64,000 nt of DNA from Marinobacter maritimus (lineage in GTDB: Bacteria; Pseudomonadota; Gammaproteobacteria; Pseudomonadales; Oleiphilaceae): assembly GCF_007671675.1 (NCBI RefSeq), contig NZ_VCGW01000003.1, positions 372,001 through 436,000 on the forward strand, given 5' to 3'. This document shows positions 8,352-16,977 of the stretch, piece after piece; position 1 is the stretch's first letter, and each line of letters starts with the position of its first letter. The notes under the pieces are model-generated. The model did not search any database. It was not told the DNA's origin and saw only the letters and a list, made by a program, of their open reading frames with translations. A program made the position numbers and the translations under genes.

Positions 8352-9127
8352 ACGCCCCCATGGTTCGACGCATCCTTATTACCAACGACGACGGCATTAA
8401 CGCTCCGGGGTTGGCGCGGCTGGAAAAAATTGCCCGCAATCTGGCGGAGGAGGTATGGATCGTTGCTCCGGAGCACGATCGCAGCGGGGCAGGCCAGAGC
8501 ATATCGATACACCATCCGTTACGGGTCTATGAGGCCGGGGATAAACGCTACGCGGTTTCCGGCACACCGGCGGATTGCGTGCTCTACTCTCTGGCCCAGT
8601 GGTTTGGCGAAGCGCCTCCGGATCTGGTGCTGTCTGGCGTCAATTGCGGTGCCAACATCAGTGACTCGGTGCAGTATTCGGGTACGGTCGGCGCAGTGCT
8701 CAGCGCTCACCACATGAACATTCCCGCCATCGCTCTCAGCCAGGCCTTTTTGTCTCGCGAAGGAATTGACTGGTCTCCGGTTGAACAATTTGGCGAAGCG
8801 GTAATCCGGAAGCTATGGCAGCCGGGCGAAGCTCTGGCCTGGAACGTTAACTTTCCCGCCTGTGAGGTCGGAGACATTGTGTCTGCGCGCTGGTGTAAGC
8901 AGTCAAGCGGCTCCATCCAGCAAGCCCGCCTGAAAGCCGGCCAGGACTCTCGCAGCCTGCCATACTGGTGGCTGGGGTTTGACCGCAGCTCGCGGCACAT
9001 CGTAGCGCCGGATTCCGATGTTGCTGTGCTGAGAGACAGGGCGATTGCTATTACGCCGTTAAGGCACGAAGCCCCCCTGCGCGGGGAAACCAAAGAATTT
9101 GATCTGTCCGCAATGCTGGCAGACTGA
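8348..9127 (+). CDS. surE: 5'/3'-nucleotidase SurE
   Basis: SurE-family metal-dependent phosphatase of 259 residues. The N-terminal ILITNDDGINAPG (residues 9-21) contains the Asp-Asp metal site; PEHDRSGAGQSIS (41-53) and LSGVNCGANISDSVQYSGTVGA (about residues 98-119) are the other metal/phosphate loops, so the active site is intact. SurE removes phosphate from nucleoside monophosphates and short polyphosphates. In most gammaproteobacteria surE sits with pcm and rpoS; here its start overlaps the stop of a kinase gene in a catabolic operon, which suggests a second, specialised copy acting on a phosphorylated metabolite or CoA-derived nucleotide. That specialisation is inference. Confidence 0.88.
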   Translation: MNAPMVRRILITNDDGINAPGLARLEKIARNLAEEVWIVAPEHDRSGAGQSISIHHPLRVYEAGDKRYAVSGTPADCVLYSLAQWFGEAPPDLVLSGVNCGANISDSVQYSGTVGAVLSAHHMNIPAIALSQAFLSREGIDWSPVEQFGEAVIRKLWQPGEALAWNVNFPACEVGDIVSARWCKQSSGSIQQARLKAGQDSRSLPYWWLGFDRSSRHIVAPDSDVAVLRDRAIAITPLRHEAPLRGETKEFDLSAMLAD

Positions 9128-9152
9128 TTTAAACCTGAAGAGAACAATAATC

Positions 9153-10823
9153 ATGTTCACACGCCACTATGCGGTCTGGCCTAAAGAGTTGCCCAAGACC
9201 ATGACTCTGCCGAAAACCAGTGTTTTTACCAACCTGGAAATCTCGGCCCTGCGCTACCCCGAGCATACGGCCATTATTTTTTACGATGCGCCCATCACAT
9301 ATCGCCGCCTGCTGGCGGAAGTGGAGGCCATGGCCGGTTATCTGCAGGCACAGGGCGTGAAAAAGGGTGATCGGGTACTGCTGTATATGCAGAACTCGCC
9401 GCAGTATGTAATTTCTTACTATGCGATTTTGCGAGCGGATGCAGTGGTGATTCCGGTCAATCCCATGAACCGGGCCGCAGAACTCGAACACTTTATTGCG
9501 GATACCCGCTCGGCCGTCTGCCTGGCGGGCCAGGAGCTGGCTGAATACATTGCGCCGATGTTGGAAAGCACCGATCTGGAGCAGGTGGTGGTGGCTTCAT
9601 ATAACACCTACATCGAGCCTGGTACCGACCTGGACCTGCCTGCGGAAGTGGCAAGCCCGGCCTGGTCGGGCGATGTTTCAGGCCTGGTGAGCTGGGAAAG
9701 CGCCATCGCGGCGGGCCATAGCCCCCAAAAACATATGGCTGGCCCTGAAGACCTGGCGGTGATTCCCTATAGCTCGGGTACAACCGGTGCACCAAAAGGC
9801 TGCATGCACACTCATCGCTCGGTGATGGCAACGGCGGTACATCGTGTGTTCTGGAACCTGAGCACGTCAGACAGCGTACAGCTGGCCACTCTGCCATTTT
9901 TCCATGTAACCGGCATGACAGGTTCCATGAATGGGCCGATTTTCGCAGGTTCCACTTCGGTGATTATGACCCGCTGGGATCGAACCACTGCATCAAGGCT
10001 CATTGAGCGCTACAAGGTCACCGCCTGGACCAATATTGTCACCATGGCTGTGGACTTTCTTTCCAATCCGGATATTGCCAAATACGACCTCTCCAGCCTC
10101 AACATGATTGGTGGCGGAGGCGCTGCCATGCCGGTCGCCGTGGCGGAGAAGCTGAAAAAGTTGACGGGCCTGAACTACATCGAGGGTTATGGCCTGTCAG
10201 AAACCATGGCCGCGACCCATATCAACCCCAACGCAAAGCCCAAAGCCCAGTGCCTGGGTATTCCGGTGTTTGATGTGGACAGCCGGATTATCGATGTGGA
10301 TACCCTCGAAGAGAAAAGCCCGGGTGAAACCGGTGAGATCGTCTCCTGTGGCCCGCAAGTAACCATTGGCTACTGGAATCGGCCGGCCGAAACCGATGCG
10401 GCGTTTATCGAAATTGACGGCAAGCGCTTTTTCCGCACCGGTGATCTCGCGTATTACGACGAAGAGGGTTATTTCTTCATGGTCGATCGCCTTAAGCGAA
10501 TGATCAACGCATCCGGATTCAAAGTGTGGCCATCGGAAGTGGAGGGTCTGATGTACCGGCACCCTGACATTCATGAGGTGTGCATTATCTCAGCGCCGGA
10601 TCCCAAGCGGGGTGAAACCGTGAAGGCCTGTATCGTGCTCACACCAGAAGGGGAAGGCACCACCAGCGTTGAGGACATTACAGGTTGGTGCAAGGAACAG
10701 ATGGCAGTCTATAAAGTACCTACCATTGTTGAATTTGTGAGTGCGCTGCCAAAATCCCCCACAGGCAAGCTGATGTGGCGAGCGCTTCAGGACGAAGAAT
10801 GGAAGGGAAGGGACAAGTCATGA
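9153..10823 (+). CDS. AMP-forming fatty-acyl-CoA ligase (LvaE-like)
   Basis: ANL-superfamily acid:CoA ligase, 556 residues from the chosen ATG at 9153, which has GAAGAG upstream; an earlier in-frame ATG at 9099 would overlap surE and is less likely. IPYSSGTTGAPKGCMHTH is the P-loop, GYGLSETMAATH the A5 motif, FFRTGDLAYYDEEGYFFMVDRLKRMINASGFKVWP the hinge and A8 region read in pieces, and PKSPTGKLMWR carries the catalytic lysine. FKVWPSEVE is typical of medium/long-chain ligases such as LvaE of the levulinate pathway. It would activate the acid consumed by the kinase and dehydrogenase. Its stop overlaps the start of the PanE-like gene (ATGA). Confidence 0.9.
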   Translation: MFTRHYAVWPKELPKTMTLPKTSVFTNLEISALRYPEHTAIIFYDAPITYRRLLAEVEAMAGYLQAQGVKKGDRVLLYMQNSPQYVISYYAILRADAVVIPVNPMNRAAELEHFIADTRSAVCLAGQELAEYIAPMLESTDLEQVVVASYNTYIEPGTDLDLPAEVASPAWSGDVSGLVSWESAIAAGHSPQKHMAGPEDLAVIPYSSGTTGAPKGCMHTHRSVMATAVHRVFWNLSTSDSVQLATLPFFHVTGMTGSMNGPIFAGSTSVIMTRWDRTTASRLIERYKVTAWTNIVTMAVDFLSNPDIAKYDLSSLNMIGGGGAAMPVAVAEKLKKLTGLNYIEGYGLSETMAATHINPNAKPKAQCLGIPVFDVDSRIIDVDTLEEKSPGETGEIVSCGPQVTIGYWNRPAETDAAFIEIDGKRFFRTGDLAYYDEEGYFFMVDRLKRMINASGFKVWPSEVEGLMYRHPDIHEVCIISAPDPKRGETVKACIVLTPEGEGTTSVEDITGWCKEQMAVYKVPTIVEFVSALPKSPTGKLMWRALQDEEWKGRDKS

Positions 10824-11755
10824 ACGATAAACCCAGAATTCTGATTGTCGGTGCCGGCGCTATAGGCAGCTTCTACGGCGCCATTCTGAAGAAAGCCGGT
10901 TGCTCGGTGAGCACCGTTTTGCGTTCAGGTTATGAAACGGTCAGGGCCCAGGGTATTCGTATCACCAGCCCGCTTGGAGATCTGTCCTACGAACCCGATC
11001 ATGTATACCGTGATGGTGATTTGCCGGAGGAATCGCCTGACTTTCTCATTCTGTGCGTGAAGGTTTTGCCCGGTGTGGACCGGGTTGCACTGGTCGCGCC
11101 CTGGATGGGCGAGAAAACCTGCCTGGTACTGATCGAAAACGGGCTGGATATCGAGAGAGAGCTGGCCCATGCCTACCCGGATAACCCGCTTATAAGTTGT
11201 CTGGCCTTTATTGCGGCAAGCCGCACAGAATCTGGTGTTGTGGAGCATAAAGCGTACGGCAAGCTGGTGATGGGGCGTTACCCTGAAGGCGTTGACGAGA
11301 ACTGCCGGGTGTTGTCTCAGCTGTTTATAGAGGGCGGTATCAGGATCGATCTGACCGAGCGTGTGGTGGGTGAGCGCTGGCGCAAGTGTTTATGGAATAC
11401 TCCGTTCAACCCCTTGTCTGTTATTGCCAACGGAGCGGACACCCTTACCATTCTGGATACTGAGGGCGGTGAGGACCTGATTCGAGCCATGATGCGTGAG
11501 GTGATGGTTGTGGCTGCCGCCGAAGGCTATCCAATGGATGAAGCATTAATCGATCAGAACATCGAGGGCACCCGAAAAATGCCCGCCTACAAGAACAGTA
11601 TGGCACTGGATTACCTGAACGGCCGCCCGATTGAACGTGAGGCGGTTCTGGGTAATGTGGTGGCATTAGCCAAGCGCCGTGGCCTTTCAGTGCCTCACCT
11701 GAATACGGTGTTGGTGACTCTGAAGATGCGTGCAGCGCTGGAGGGGCGTGAATAG
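10820..11755 (+). CDS. Ketopantoate reductase family protein (PanE/ApbA-like)
   Basis: NADP-dependent 2-oxo acid reductase of the PanE/ApbA family, 311 residues from the ATG at 10820 that overlaps the upstream ligase stop (ATGA). The Rossmann motif is ILIVGAGAIGSFYG (7-20); ERWRKCLWNTPFNPLSVI contains the family's catalytic Lys and Asn region, and IEREAVLGNVVALAKRRG is the conserved C-terminal helix. No pantothenate biosynthesis gene lies nearby. Being the last gene of a catabolic operon suggests reduction of a branched 2- or 3-oxo acid rather than ketopantoate itself. A terminator-like hairpin follows at 11773. Confidence 0.82.
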   Translation: MNDKPRILIVGAGAIGSFYGAILKKAGCSVSTVLRSGYETVRAQGIRITSPLGDLSYEPDHVYRDGDLPEESPDFLILCVKVLPGVDRVALVAPWMGEKTCLVLIENGLDIERELAHAYPDNPLISCLAFIAASRTESGVVEHKAYGKLVMGRYPEGVDENCRVLSQLFIEGGIRIDLTERVVGERWRKCLWNTPFNPLSVIANGADTLTILDTEGGEDLIRAMMREVMVVAAAEGYPMDEALIDQNIEGTRKMPAYKNSMALDYLNGRPIEREAVLGNVVALAKRRGLSVPHLNTVLVTLKMRAALEGRE

Positions 11756-11772
11756 TATTCAGACAGTACTCA

Positions 11773-11790
11773 GAGCCCGCTTGCGGGCTC
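11773..11790. terminator. Bidirectional terminator-like hairpin between convergent genes
   Basis: GAGCCCGC-TT-GCGGGCTC is a perfect palindrome between the plus-strand panE-like gene and the minus-strand MaoC gene. Downstream T content is modest (AGTTTTGTTC on the plus side), so efficiency is uncertain. Confidence 0.6.
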
Positions 11791-11821
11791 CGAATAACGT
11801 AGTTTTGTTCAGTAGCCTCGC

Positions 11822-12277
11822 TCAGACTACATACATAGCGAGGTTTTCTGCTACGCAGGCCGGCTTGTCCTGGTGGTTTATTTCCACGGTGGTTTTGTAA
11901 GTCGCCAAGGTTCTTTTGTTATCCACCGGTATAACGTCTACCAGCTCGACTTTAGTGCGGATCTCCGAACCCACTGGCACGGCCGCTGGGAATCGCAGCT
12001 TATTCAGCCCGTAATTAATCGTGGCCTTCGTGCCCGTTACCCGCAGCGCCTGCGGGTTAAGCCGGGACATCAGAGATACCGTCAGGTACCCATGGGCTAC
12101 CGGGCTTTTCCACGGCGACTCCCGCTTTGCCCGCTCCACATCCACGTGAATCCACTGGTGGTCACCCGTGGCCTCGGCAAAGGCTCCGATCATCTCCTGC
12201 GTGATCGTGAGCCAGGGGCTGTAGCAACACAGACTTCCTTTGTGGTTAACGAGATCGTCGAGTTGTATTTCCACCAT
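11822..12277 (-). CDS. MaoC-like (R)-specific enoyl-CoA hydratase
   Basis: 151-residue hotdog protein of the MaoC/hydratase-2 family. The catalytic motif FAEATGDHQWIHVD (33-46), with the Asp and His that add water to trans-2-enoyl-CoA, is followed by the conserved SPVAHGYLT. The product would be an (R)-3-hydroxyacyl-CoA. AAAAGGGG stands 6-7 bp upstream of its ATG on the minus strand. It is 12 bp downstream of the class II aldolase-like gene, so the two are probably co-transcribed; together they could hydrate and then cleave or rearrange an enoyl-CoA, but no such joint reaction is established for this pair. Confidence 0.88.
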   Translation of the reverse strand: MVEIQLDDLVNHKGSLCCYSPWLTITQEMIGAFAEATGDHQWIHVDVERAKRESPWKSPVAHGYLTVSLMSRLNPQALRVTGTKATINYGLNKLRFPAAVPVGSEIRTKVELVDVIPVDNKRTLATYKTTVEINHQDKPACVAENLAMYVV

Positions 12278-12289
12278 GTTGTGCCCCTT

Positions 12290-13051
12290 TTATACTGCGT
12301 AACCTGGGTTTTTGCTGTCGAGAAGCCGAAGCAGTGCCGGCCAGGTGAGCGCCGCTGCGCTGCCCAGGGCTTGGGACTGATCCGCAGTCGTTTTGATGGC
12401 CTGCTCGGAGGGCGTCCACACCGGGCCACAACTCTGTGCTTTAACTTGTATCTCACAGGCCTTCATCAGGAAATACAGGTACGTAAAGGTTTCCGGAACG
12501 TCTTTACCTGCGGTGAGAACGCCATGATTGCGCAGCATCATCATGGACTTGTCGCCGAGATCCCGTATCAGACGCTCACGCTCATCCAGGTTGAGAGCCA
12601 CGCCTTCATAGTCGTGGTAACTCAGGTGCGCCAGGCATAGCATGGCGGTCTGGCTCAGGGGTAGCAGGCCGTCTCTGTGGGCTGAAACTGCCACGCCATC
12701 TGGTGCATGAAGATGCATAACGGCACCTGCATCGTCACGCCCCATGTGTACGGCGCTGTGGATAGTAAAGCCGGCTGGATTCACCCGGCCAAGACCGCCG
12801 GATTCTACTACCTGCCCGTCTCTGTCCACCTTCACCAGAGAGGAGGCAGTAATCTCGTGGAACAGCAGGCCGTAGGGATTGATCAGGAAATGATGTTCAG
12901 GGCCAGGTACCCGGGCAGAGAGGTGGGTAAAAACCAGGTCATCCCACCCGAACAGGGCGACAAGACGATAGGCCGCCGCTAACTGGCTACGAACCTGCCA
13001 TTCAGCCTCTCTCAGGGTATTTGCGTCGGTGTTTGAGGTGTTTGTTGTCAT
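12290..13051 (-). CDS. Class II aldolase/adducin family protein
   Basis: 253-residue zinc-dependent class II aldolase-fold protein. The metal-binding pair is visible in VMHLHAPDG, and the third ligand region in MMLRNHGVLTAGKDVPE. The sugar-phosphate-binding residues of fuculose/ribulose-phosphate members are not obvious, so the substrate is probably not a sugar phosphate. Family members cleave or decarboxylate hydroxy-oxo compounds. It lies upstream of the MaoC gene on the minus strand and is separated from the acyl-CoA dehydrogenase operon by a strong terminator at 13082-13107, so it begins a separate transcript. Confidence 0.85.
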   Translation of the reverse strand: MTTNTSNTDANTLREAEWQVRSQLAAAYRLVALFGWDDLVFTHLSARVPGPEHHFLINPYGLLFHEITASSLVKVDRDGQVVESGGLGRVNPAGFTIHSAVHMGRDDAGAVMHLHAPDGVAVSAHRDGLLPLSQTAMLCLAHLSYHDYEGVALNLDERERLIRDLGDKSMMMLRNHGVLTAGKDVPETFTYLYFLMKACEIQVKAQSCGPVWTPSEQAIKTTADQSQALGSAAALTWPALLRLLDSKNPGYAV

Positions 13052-13081
13052 GCGTTGTTCACCTTGTTATTCACTGTGCAT

Positions 13082-13107
13082 AAAAAAGGGGGTGGCAAGC
13101 CACCCCC
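13082..13107 (-). terminator. Rho-independent terminator of the acyl-CoA dehydrogenase operon
   Basis: Read on the minus strand, GGGGGTGGC-TT-GCCACCCCC is a perfect 9-bp stem followed directly by six Ts. It lies 54 bp past the stop of the minus-strand dehydrogenase gene ending at 13162. Confidence 0.9.
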
Positions 13108-13161
13108 GAAAAAGACCTTTGACTGATAAGAAGGAGATCTCAGGCTCACTGAACAGGGAGT

Positions 13162-14304
13162 TTAGCTTGCTTGTAAAAGGGATGCGTAGCGCTCCAGATG
13201 GAAATCATCGTCGCCCAGCTGGTGGTTGATCATGATCAGGCGCTTGGCGTAATGGGCAAAGTTGTATTCCCATGTCATGCCAATGCCGCCGTGGGACTGT
13301 ATGCCCTGTTCTGAAATGAACTGCCCGCTGCGACCGATAACGTTTTTGGCGGCAGCCAGCACGCGGCGGCGCTCACCGCTCTGCTCTTCGTCCGCCACGC
13401 TGGCAGCCAGAGTAGCCATGGAGCGAGCCTGCTCCAGTTCAGACATCATGTCGACCATGCGGTGCTGCAGTACCTGAAACTTGCCGATCGGCACGCCAAA
13501 TTGCTTGCGCTGTTTAAGGTAATCCAGAGTCAGCTCGTTGGCGACTTCCATAACCCCGACGGCTTCGGCACACAGTGCTGCGATTGCGCGGCCTGCCTGA
13601 TACTCAATCACCTCAGCGGCCTTACCTTCCTCGCCCATCAAGGCATCGGCACTTACCTGAACGTTGTTCAGGGTAAGGTCGCAGCCTTTGGAACCGTCAA
13701 TGGTTGGATAAACCCGGCGTTCAATTCCGGCGGTATCCGCTTTAAGAGCAAACAGGCTGATTCCGCCTGCATCTCGGACATCACCGGACGTGCGTGCTGA
13801 TACCAGAATAACGTCAGCGCAATGCCCGCCAATGACCACAGCCTTGCGGCCGTTGAGCTGGTAACCGCCGTCTTTCTTCTCGGCGCGGGTTTCTACGTTG
13901 TTTAGATCGTAAAAGCTTTGGGGCTCTTGGAGTGCAACCGCTGCTTGCACCTCGCCACTGGCAATCCCGCCCAGCCAGGTTTCTTTCTGGCTGTCGTTGC
14001 CGGCCTGGCCAATAAGGCCGCCGCCAAGAATCACAGATTGCAGGTAGGGTTCAAGACACAGACCACGACCCAGTTCGGTCATGACCGACTGCACTTCCAC
14101 ACCGCCGCCGCCAAAGCCGCCAAGCTCTTCAGAAAAAGGAACGGCTGTCAGGCCCAGTTCACTGAGCTGCTTCCAGAAATCTACGCTGAACCCGGCGTCT
14201 GTCTCACTGAACTCAAGACGCTTTTCAAAACTGTATTCACCGCGTACCAGACGGGCCACGGTGTCCTGCAGCATCTGCTGCTCTTCATTGAGTCGGAAAT
14301 CCAT
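13162..14304 (-). CDS. Acyl-CoA dehydrogenase (small partner of a tandem pair)
   Basis: 380-residue acyl-CoA dehydrogenase-fold protein. The middle domain is divergent: where most members have T-E-P-x-x-G-S-D it has ALQEPQSFYDLNN, and instead of a W-I-T-N motif it has AVVIGGHCAD. The C-terminal FAD-contact region KQFGVPIGKFQVLQHRMVDM and SHGGIGMTWEYNFAHYAKR are well kept. This split of features is what one sees in one subunit of heteromeric dehydrogenases acting on bulky side chains (ChsE-type pairs). AAGGAG precedes the ATG, 10 bp from the stop of the partner gene at 14315. It is the last gene of the gcdH-led operon and is followed by the terminator at 13082. Confidence 0.88.
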   Translation of the reverse strand: MDFRLNEEQQMLQDTVARLVRGEYSFEKRLEFSETDAGFSVDFWKQLSELGLTAVPFSEELGGFGGGGVEVQSVMTELGRGLCLEPYLQSVILGGGLIGQAGNDSQKETWLGGIASGEVQAAVALQEPQSFYDLNNVETRAEKKDGGYQLNGRKAVVIGGHCADVILVSARTSGDVRDAGGISLFALKADTAGIERRVYPTIDGSKGCDLTLNNVQVSADALMGEEGKAAEVIEYQAGRAIAALCAEAVGVMEVANELTLDYLKQRKQFGVPIGKFQVLQHRMVDMMSELEQARSMATLAASVADEEQSGERRRVLAAAKNVIGRSGQFISEQGIQSHGGIGMTWEYNFAHYAKRLIMINHQLGDDDFHLERYASLLQAS

Positions 14305-14314
14305 GGTCGTCTCC

Positions 14315-15511
14315 TTAAAGCCCGAGAATCATTTTCGACACGATATTTTTCTGGATCTCGTTGGATCCGCCGAAAATCGAGAGCTTACGGTTATTGAAAT
14401 ACTGCGCAGAGAGAGGCGCAGCGTTCTCGTCTGACAGGAACTCGCCGTCATAATCCTGACTCAGTTCTTCTTCCACAAACGGAATGGCGTAAGGCCCCAA
14501 GGCTCTGCGTGCCAGGTCATTAATAGACTGGCGGATTTCCGTGCCTTTCACCTTCAGCATGGAGCTTTCGGCGCCGGGCATGCCGCCGCCTTCAACTGCG
14601 GCAATAATGCGCAGGTTGCTGATAGTTGCTGCCATAAGGTCAATCTCGACTTTGGCAATGCGCTGGCTGAACGCCGTATCTTCAATCAGCGGGCGACCAT
14701 TCTTGATGCGGCGTGAGGCAAGCGCTTTCAGGTGGGACAGCGCTGCCTTGGACAAGCCGATACCGGCCAGGCCTGTGCGCTCGTAGGTCAGCAGGAACTT
14801 GGCGTAAGTCCAGCCTTTGTCTTCTTCACCAACCAGATTTTCAACCGGAACCTTTACGTCTTCAAAGAAGACTTCGTTCACTTCATGCTCACCGTCAAGG
14901 GTGATGATCGGGCGCACGGAAATACCAGGCGTGTTCATGTCGATCAGCAGGAAGGAGATGCCGGCCTGGGCTTTAACCTCGGTGTTGGTGCGCACCAGGC
15001 AAAAAATCATATTGGCGTACTGGCCAAGGGTGGTCCAGGTCTTCTGGCCATTCACAAGGTAGTGGTCGCCCTGGCGAACTGCACGGGTCTTCAGGGAGGC
15101 CAGGTCGGAACCGGCACCGGGTTCGGAGTAACCCTGACACCACCAATCTTCACCGCTGAGGATGCGTGGCAGATACGTCTGCTTCTGCTCTTCGTTGCCG
15201 AATTTGATGATAACCGGCGCCACCATGTTTACGCCAAATGGCACAGAGCGCGGCACGCCGTAACGACAGGACTCTTCATCCCAGATGTGCTTTTGAACAG
15301 GCGTCCACTCAACACCACCGTACTCTTCCGGCCAATGCGAGGCGTACCAGCCCTGTGCGCTGAGAATTTTCTGCCAACGCTGGTGGTCCTCTTTGGAGAG
15401 GTGGCGGAAGCCTTTCACTTTGGCGGCGATGTCTGCCGGCAGTTTTTCATCCAGGAACGCTCGCACTTCGTCGCGAAAAGCGAGCTCCTCAGTGGTGTAG
15501 TTCATATTCAT
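14315..15511 (-). CDS. Acyl-CoA dehydrogenase (large partner of a tandem pair)
   Basis: 398-residue acyl-CoA dehydrogenase. It has the intact middle-domain motif GYSEPGAGSDLASLKT and the KTWTT motif that holds the flavin and acyl group, and at the C-terminus SIFGGSNEIQKNIV, where the Glu near the end could be the base. It lacks the C-terminal QFGxPIxxFQ FAD loop in usual form, having RRIKNGRPLIEDTAFSQRIA instead. The neighbour at 13162 has the complementary set, so the pair may form an alpha2beta2 enzyme with shared FAD sites. GAGG lies upstream of the ATG. The substrate is unknown; a branched or cyclic acyl-CoA is plausible. Confidence 0.88.
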   Translation of the reverse strand: MNMNYTTEELAFRDEVRAFLDEKLPADIAAKVKGFRHLSKEDHQRWQKILSAQGWYASHWPEEYGGVEWTPVQKHIWDEESCRYGVPRSVPFGVNMVAPVIIKFGNEEQKQTYLPRILSGEDWWCQGYSEPGAGSDLASLKTRAVRQGDHYLVNGQKTWTTLGQYANMIFCLVRTNTEVKAQAGISFLLIDMNTPGISVRPIITLDGEHEVNEVFFEDVKVPVENLVGEEDKGWTYAKFLLTYERTGLAGIGLSKAALSHLKALASRRIKNGRPLIEDTAFSQRIAKVEIDLMAATISNLRIIAAVEGGGMPGAESSMLKVKGTEIRQSINDLARRALGPYAIPFVEEELSQDYDGEFLSDENAAPLSAQYFNNRKLSIFGGSNEIQKNIVSKMILGL

Positions 15512-15535
15512 TGAGTAGCCTCGTCGTGTTTGGCT

Positions 15536-16705
15536 TCAGCTAAACGCTGCGATACCGGTCTGGCCACGGCCAAGAATCAGGGCGTGGACGTCATGGGTGC
15601 CTTCGTAGGTATTCACCGCTTCGAGGTTCATAACGTGGCGGATCACGTGGTATTCGTCGGAGATACCATTGCCGCCGTGCATATCGCGGGCAACCCGTGC
15701 GATATCCAGCGCTTTGCCACAGTTATTGCGTTTGAGCAGAGAAATTGCATCTGGCGTCGCGTCGCCGCTATCCATCATGCGACCCAGTTGCAGCGCGGCC
15801 TGCAGGCCCAGAGTGATTTCGGTCTGCATATCGACCAGCTTTTTCTGGATCAACTGGTTGGCAGCCAAAGGCCTGCCGAACTGCTTGCGCTCAAGGGTGT
15901 AATTACGAGCGGCGTGCCAGCAGAATTCAGCTGCGCCCAATGAACCCCAGCTGATGCCAAAGCGGGCTTTATTCAGGCAACTGAAAGGCCCCTTCAAGCC
16001 TTCTACGTCCAGCTTGTTTTCGTTTGGTACAAACACTTCATCCATAAAGATGGAGCCGGTGTCTGATGCGCGCAGAGAGAACTTGCCTTCAATCTTCGGG
16101 GTGTCGAGGCCTTTGGCGCCTTCACGCTCGATAACAAAACCAGTCACCTTGCCGTCCAGCTTGGCCCAAACCACGAAAATGTCTGCAATAGGGGAGTTGG
16201 TGATCCAGGTTTTGGATCCGCTCAGCAGGTAGCCACCATCCACTTTCTTGGCGCGGGTCTCCATGCTACCCGGATCAGAGCCGTGATTCGGCTCGGTCAG
16301 GCCGAAGCAGCCAACGAGTTCTCCGGAAGCCAGCTTGGGCAGAATGCGTTTTTTGAGGGCTTCCTGGCCGAAGGCGTGAATCGGGTGAATGACCAATGAG
16401 GATTGAACACTCAGTGCGGAGCGATAGGCAGAATCAACACGCTCAACCTCGCGGGCGATCAGTCCGTAGCAGACGTGATTGAGGCCCGGGCCGCCGTATT
16501 CTTCCGGCAGGGTAGCGCCCAGCATGCCAAGATCGCCCATGTCGGTGAAAATGCTGCGATCGAACTTTTCGTGGCGGTTGGCCTCGAGGATGCCGGGCAT
16601 CAGGCGCTGATCACAAAAGCCGCGAATGCTGTCCCGAACCTGACGTTCAGTTTCGTCCAGCTGCTTGTCAAACTGCAGCAAGTCGTCCCAAGGTGCAGAA
16701 GCCAT
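15536..16705 (-). CDS. gcdH: Glutaryl-CoA dehydrogenase-like acyl-CoA dehydrogenase
   Basis: 389 residues, the usual length for GcdH, which oxidises and decarboxylates glutaryl-CoA to crotonyl-CoA, passing electrons to [22 protein letters not shown] and [18 protein letters not shown] form the flavin-binding middle domain; [17 protein letters not shown] and [16 protein letters not shown] follow; the catalytic base is Glu368 in [16 protein letters not shown], a strong GcdH signature. GAGGAG precedes the ATG. It is the first gene of a three-dehydrogenase minus-strand operon and divergent from the transporter at 16978. Glutaryl-CoA would arise from lysine, odd-chain dicarboxylates or aromatic acids. 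There is no adjacent GcdR-type LysR gene. Confidence 0.9.
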   Translation of the reverse strand: MASAPWDDLLQFDKQLDETERQVRDSIRGFCDQRLMPGILEANRHEKFDRSIFTDMGDLGMLGATLPEEYGGPGLNHVCYGLIAREVERVDSAYRSALSVQSSLVIHPIHAFGQEALKKRILPKLASGELVGCFGLTEPNHGSDPGSMETRAKKVDGGYLLSGSKTWITNSPIADIFVVWAKLDGKVTGFVIEREGAKGLDTPKIEGKFSLRASDTGSIFMDEVFVPNENKLDVEGLKGPFSCLNKARFGISWGSLGAAEFCWHAARNYTLERKQFGRPLAANQLIQKKLVDMQTEITLGLQAALQLGRMMDSGDATPDAISLLKRNNCGKALDIARVARDMHGGNGISDEYHVIRHVMNLEAVNTYEGTHDVHALILGRGQTGIAAFS

Positions 16706-16860
16706 GTTGTTTCTCCTCAGTAAAAACAGTTGTTAACCCGTTCAGTCACAGTGGCAATGCTCCCTTCGCCCAGGTTAAGTCTGCGACCTGGGAAAGTGCG
16801 CCCGGGGATAAAAAATTCCGGACTGCCATGTAATTTATGTTTGTCATTTATGCTAGTATA

Positions 16861-16877
16861 GTTTCATTAAGCGAAAC
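16861..16877. promoter_or_regulatory. Putative IclR-type operator in the gcdH/transporter divergent promoter
   Basis: GTTTC-ATTAAGC-GAAAC is a perfect 5-bp inverted repeat with a 7-bp spacer, overlapping a possible extended -10 (TGctagTATAGT, 16851-16862). The reverse complement of 19373-19389, upstream of fadB, matches it at 14 of 17 positions. The IclR gene at 18440 lies between the two sites and is the obvious candidate regulator. The assignment is inferred. Confidence 0.5.
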
Positions 16878-16977
16878 TGAGTTTTGTATTTACTTGGCAA
16901 AAGATTAATCCGGGTGTGTGTGAAATGCAAGCAGAGACCACCTCTGTCAGTGTAGCTCTGCAAAGAGCAGGGCGGGC

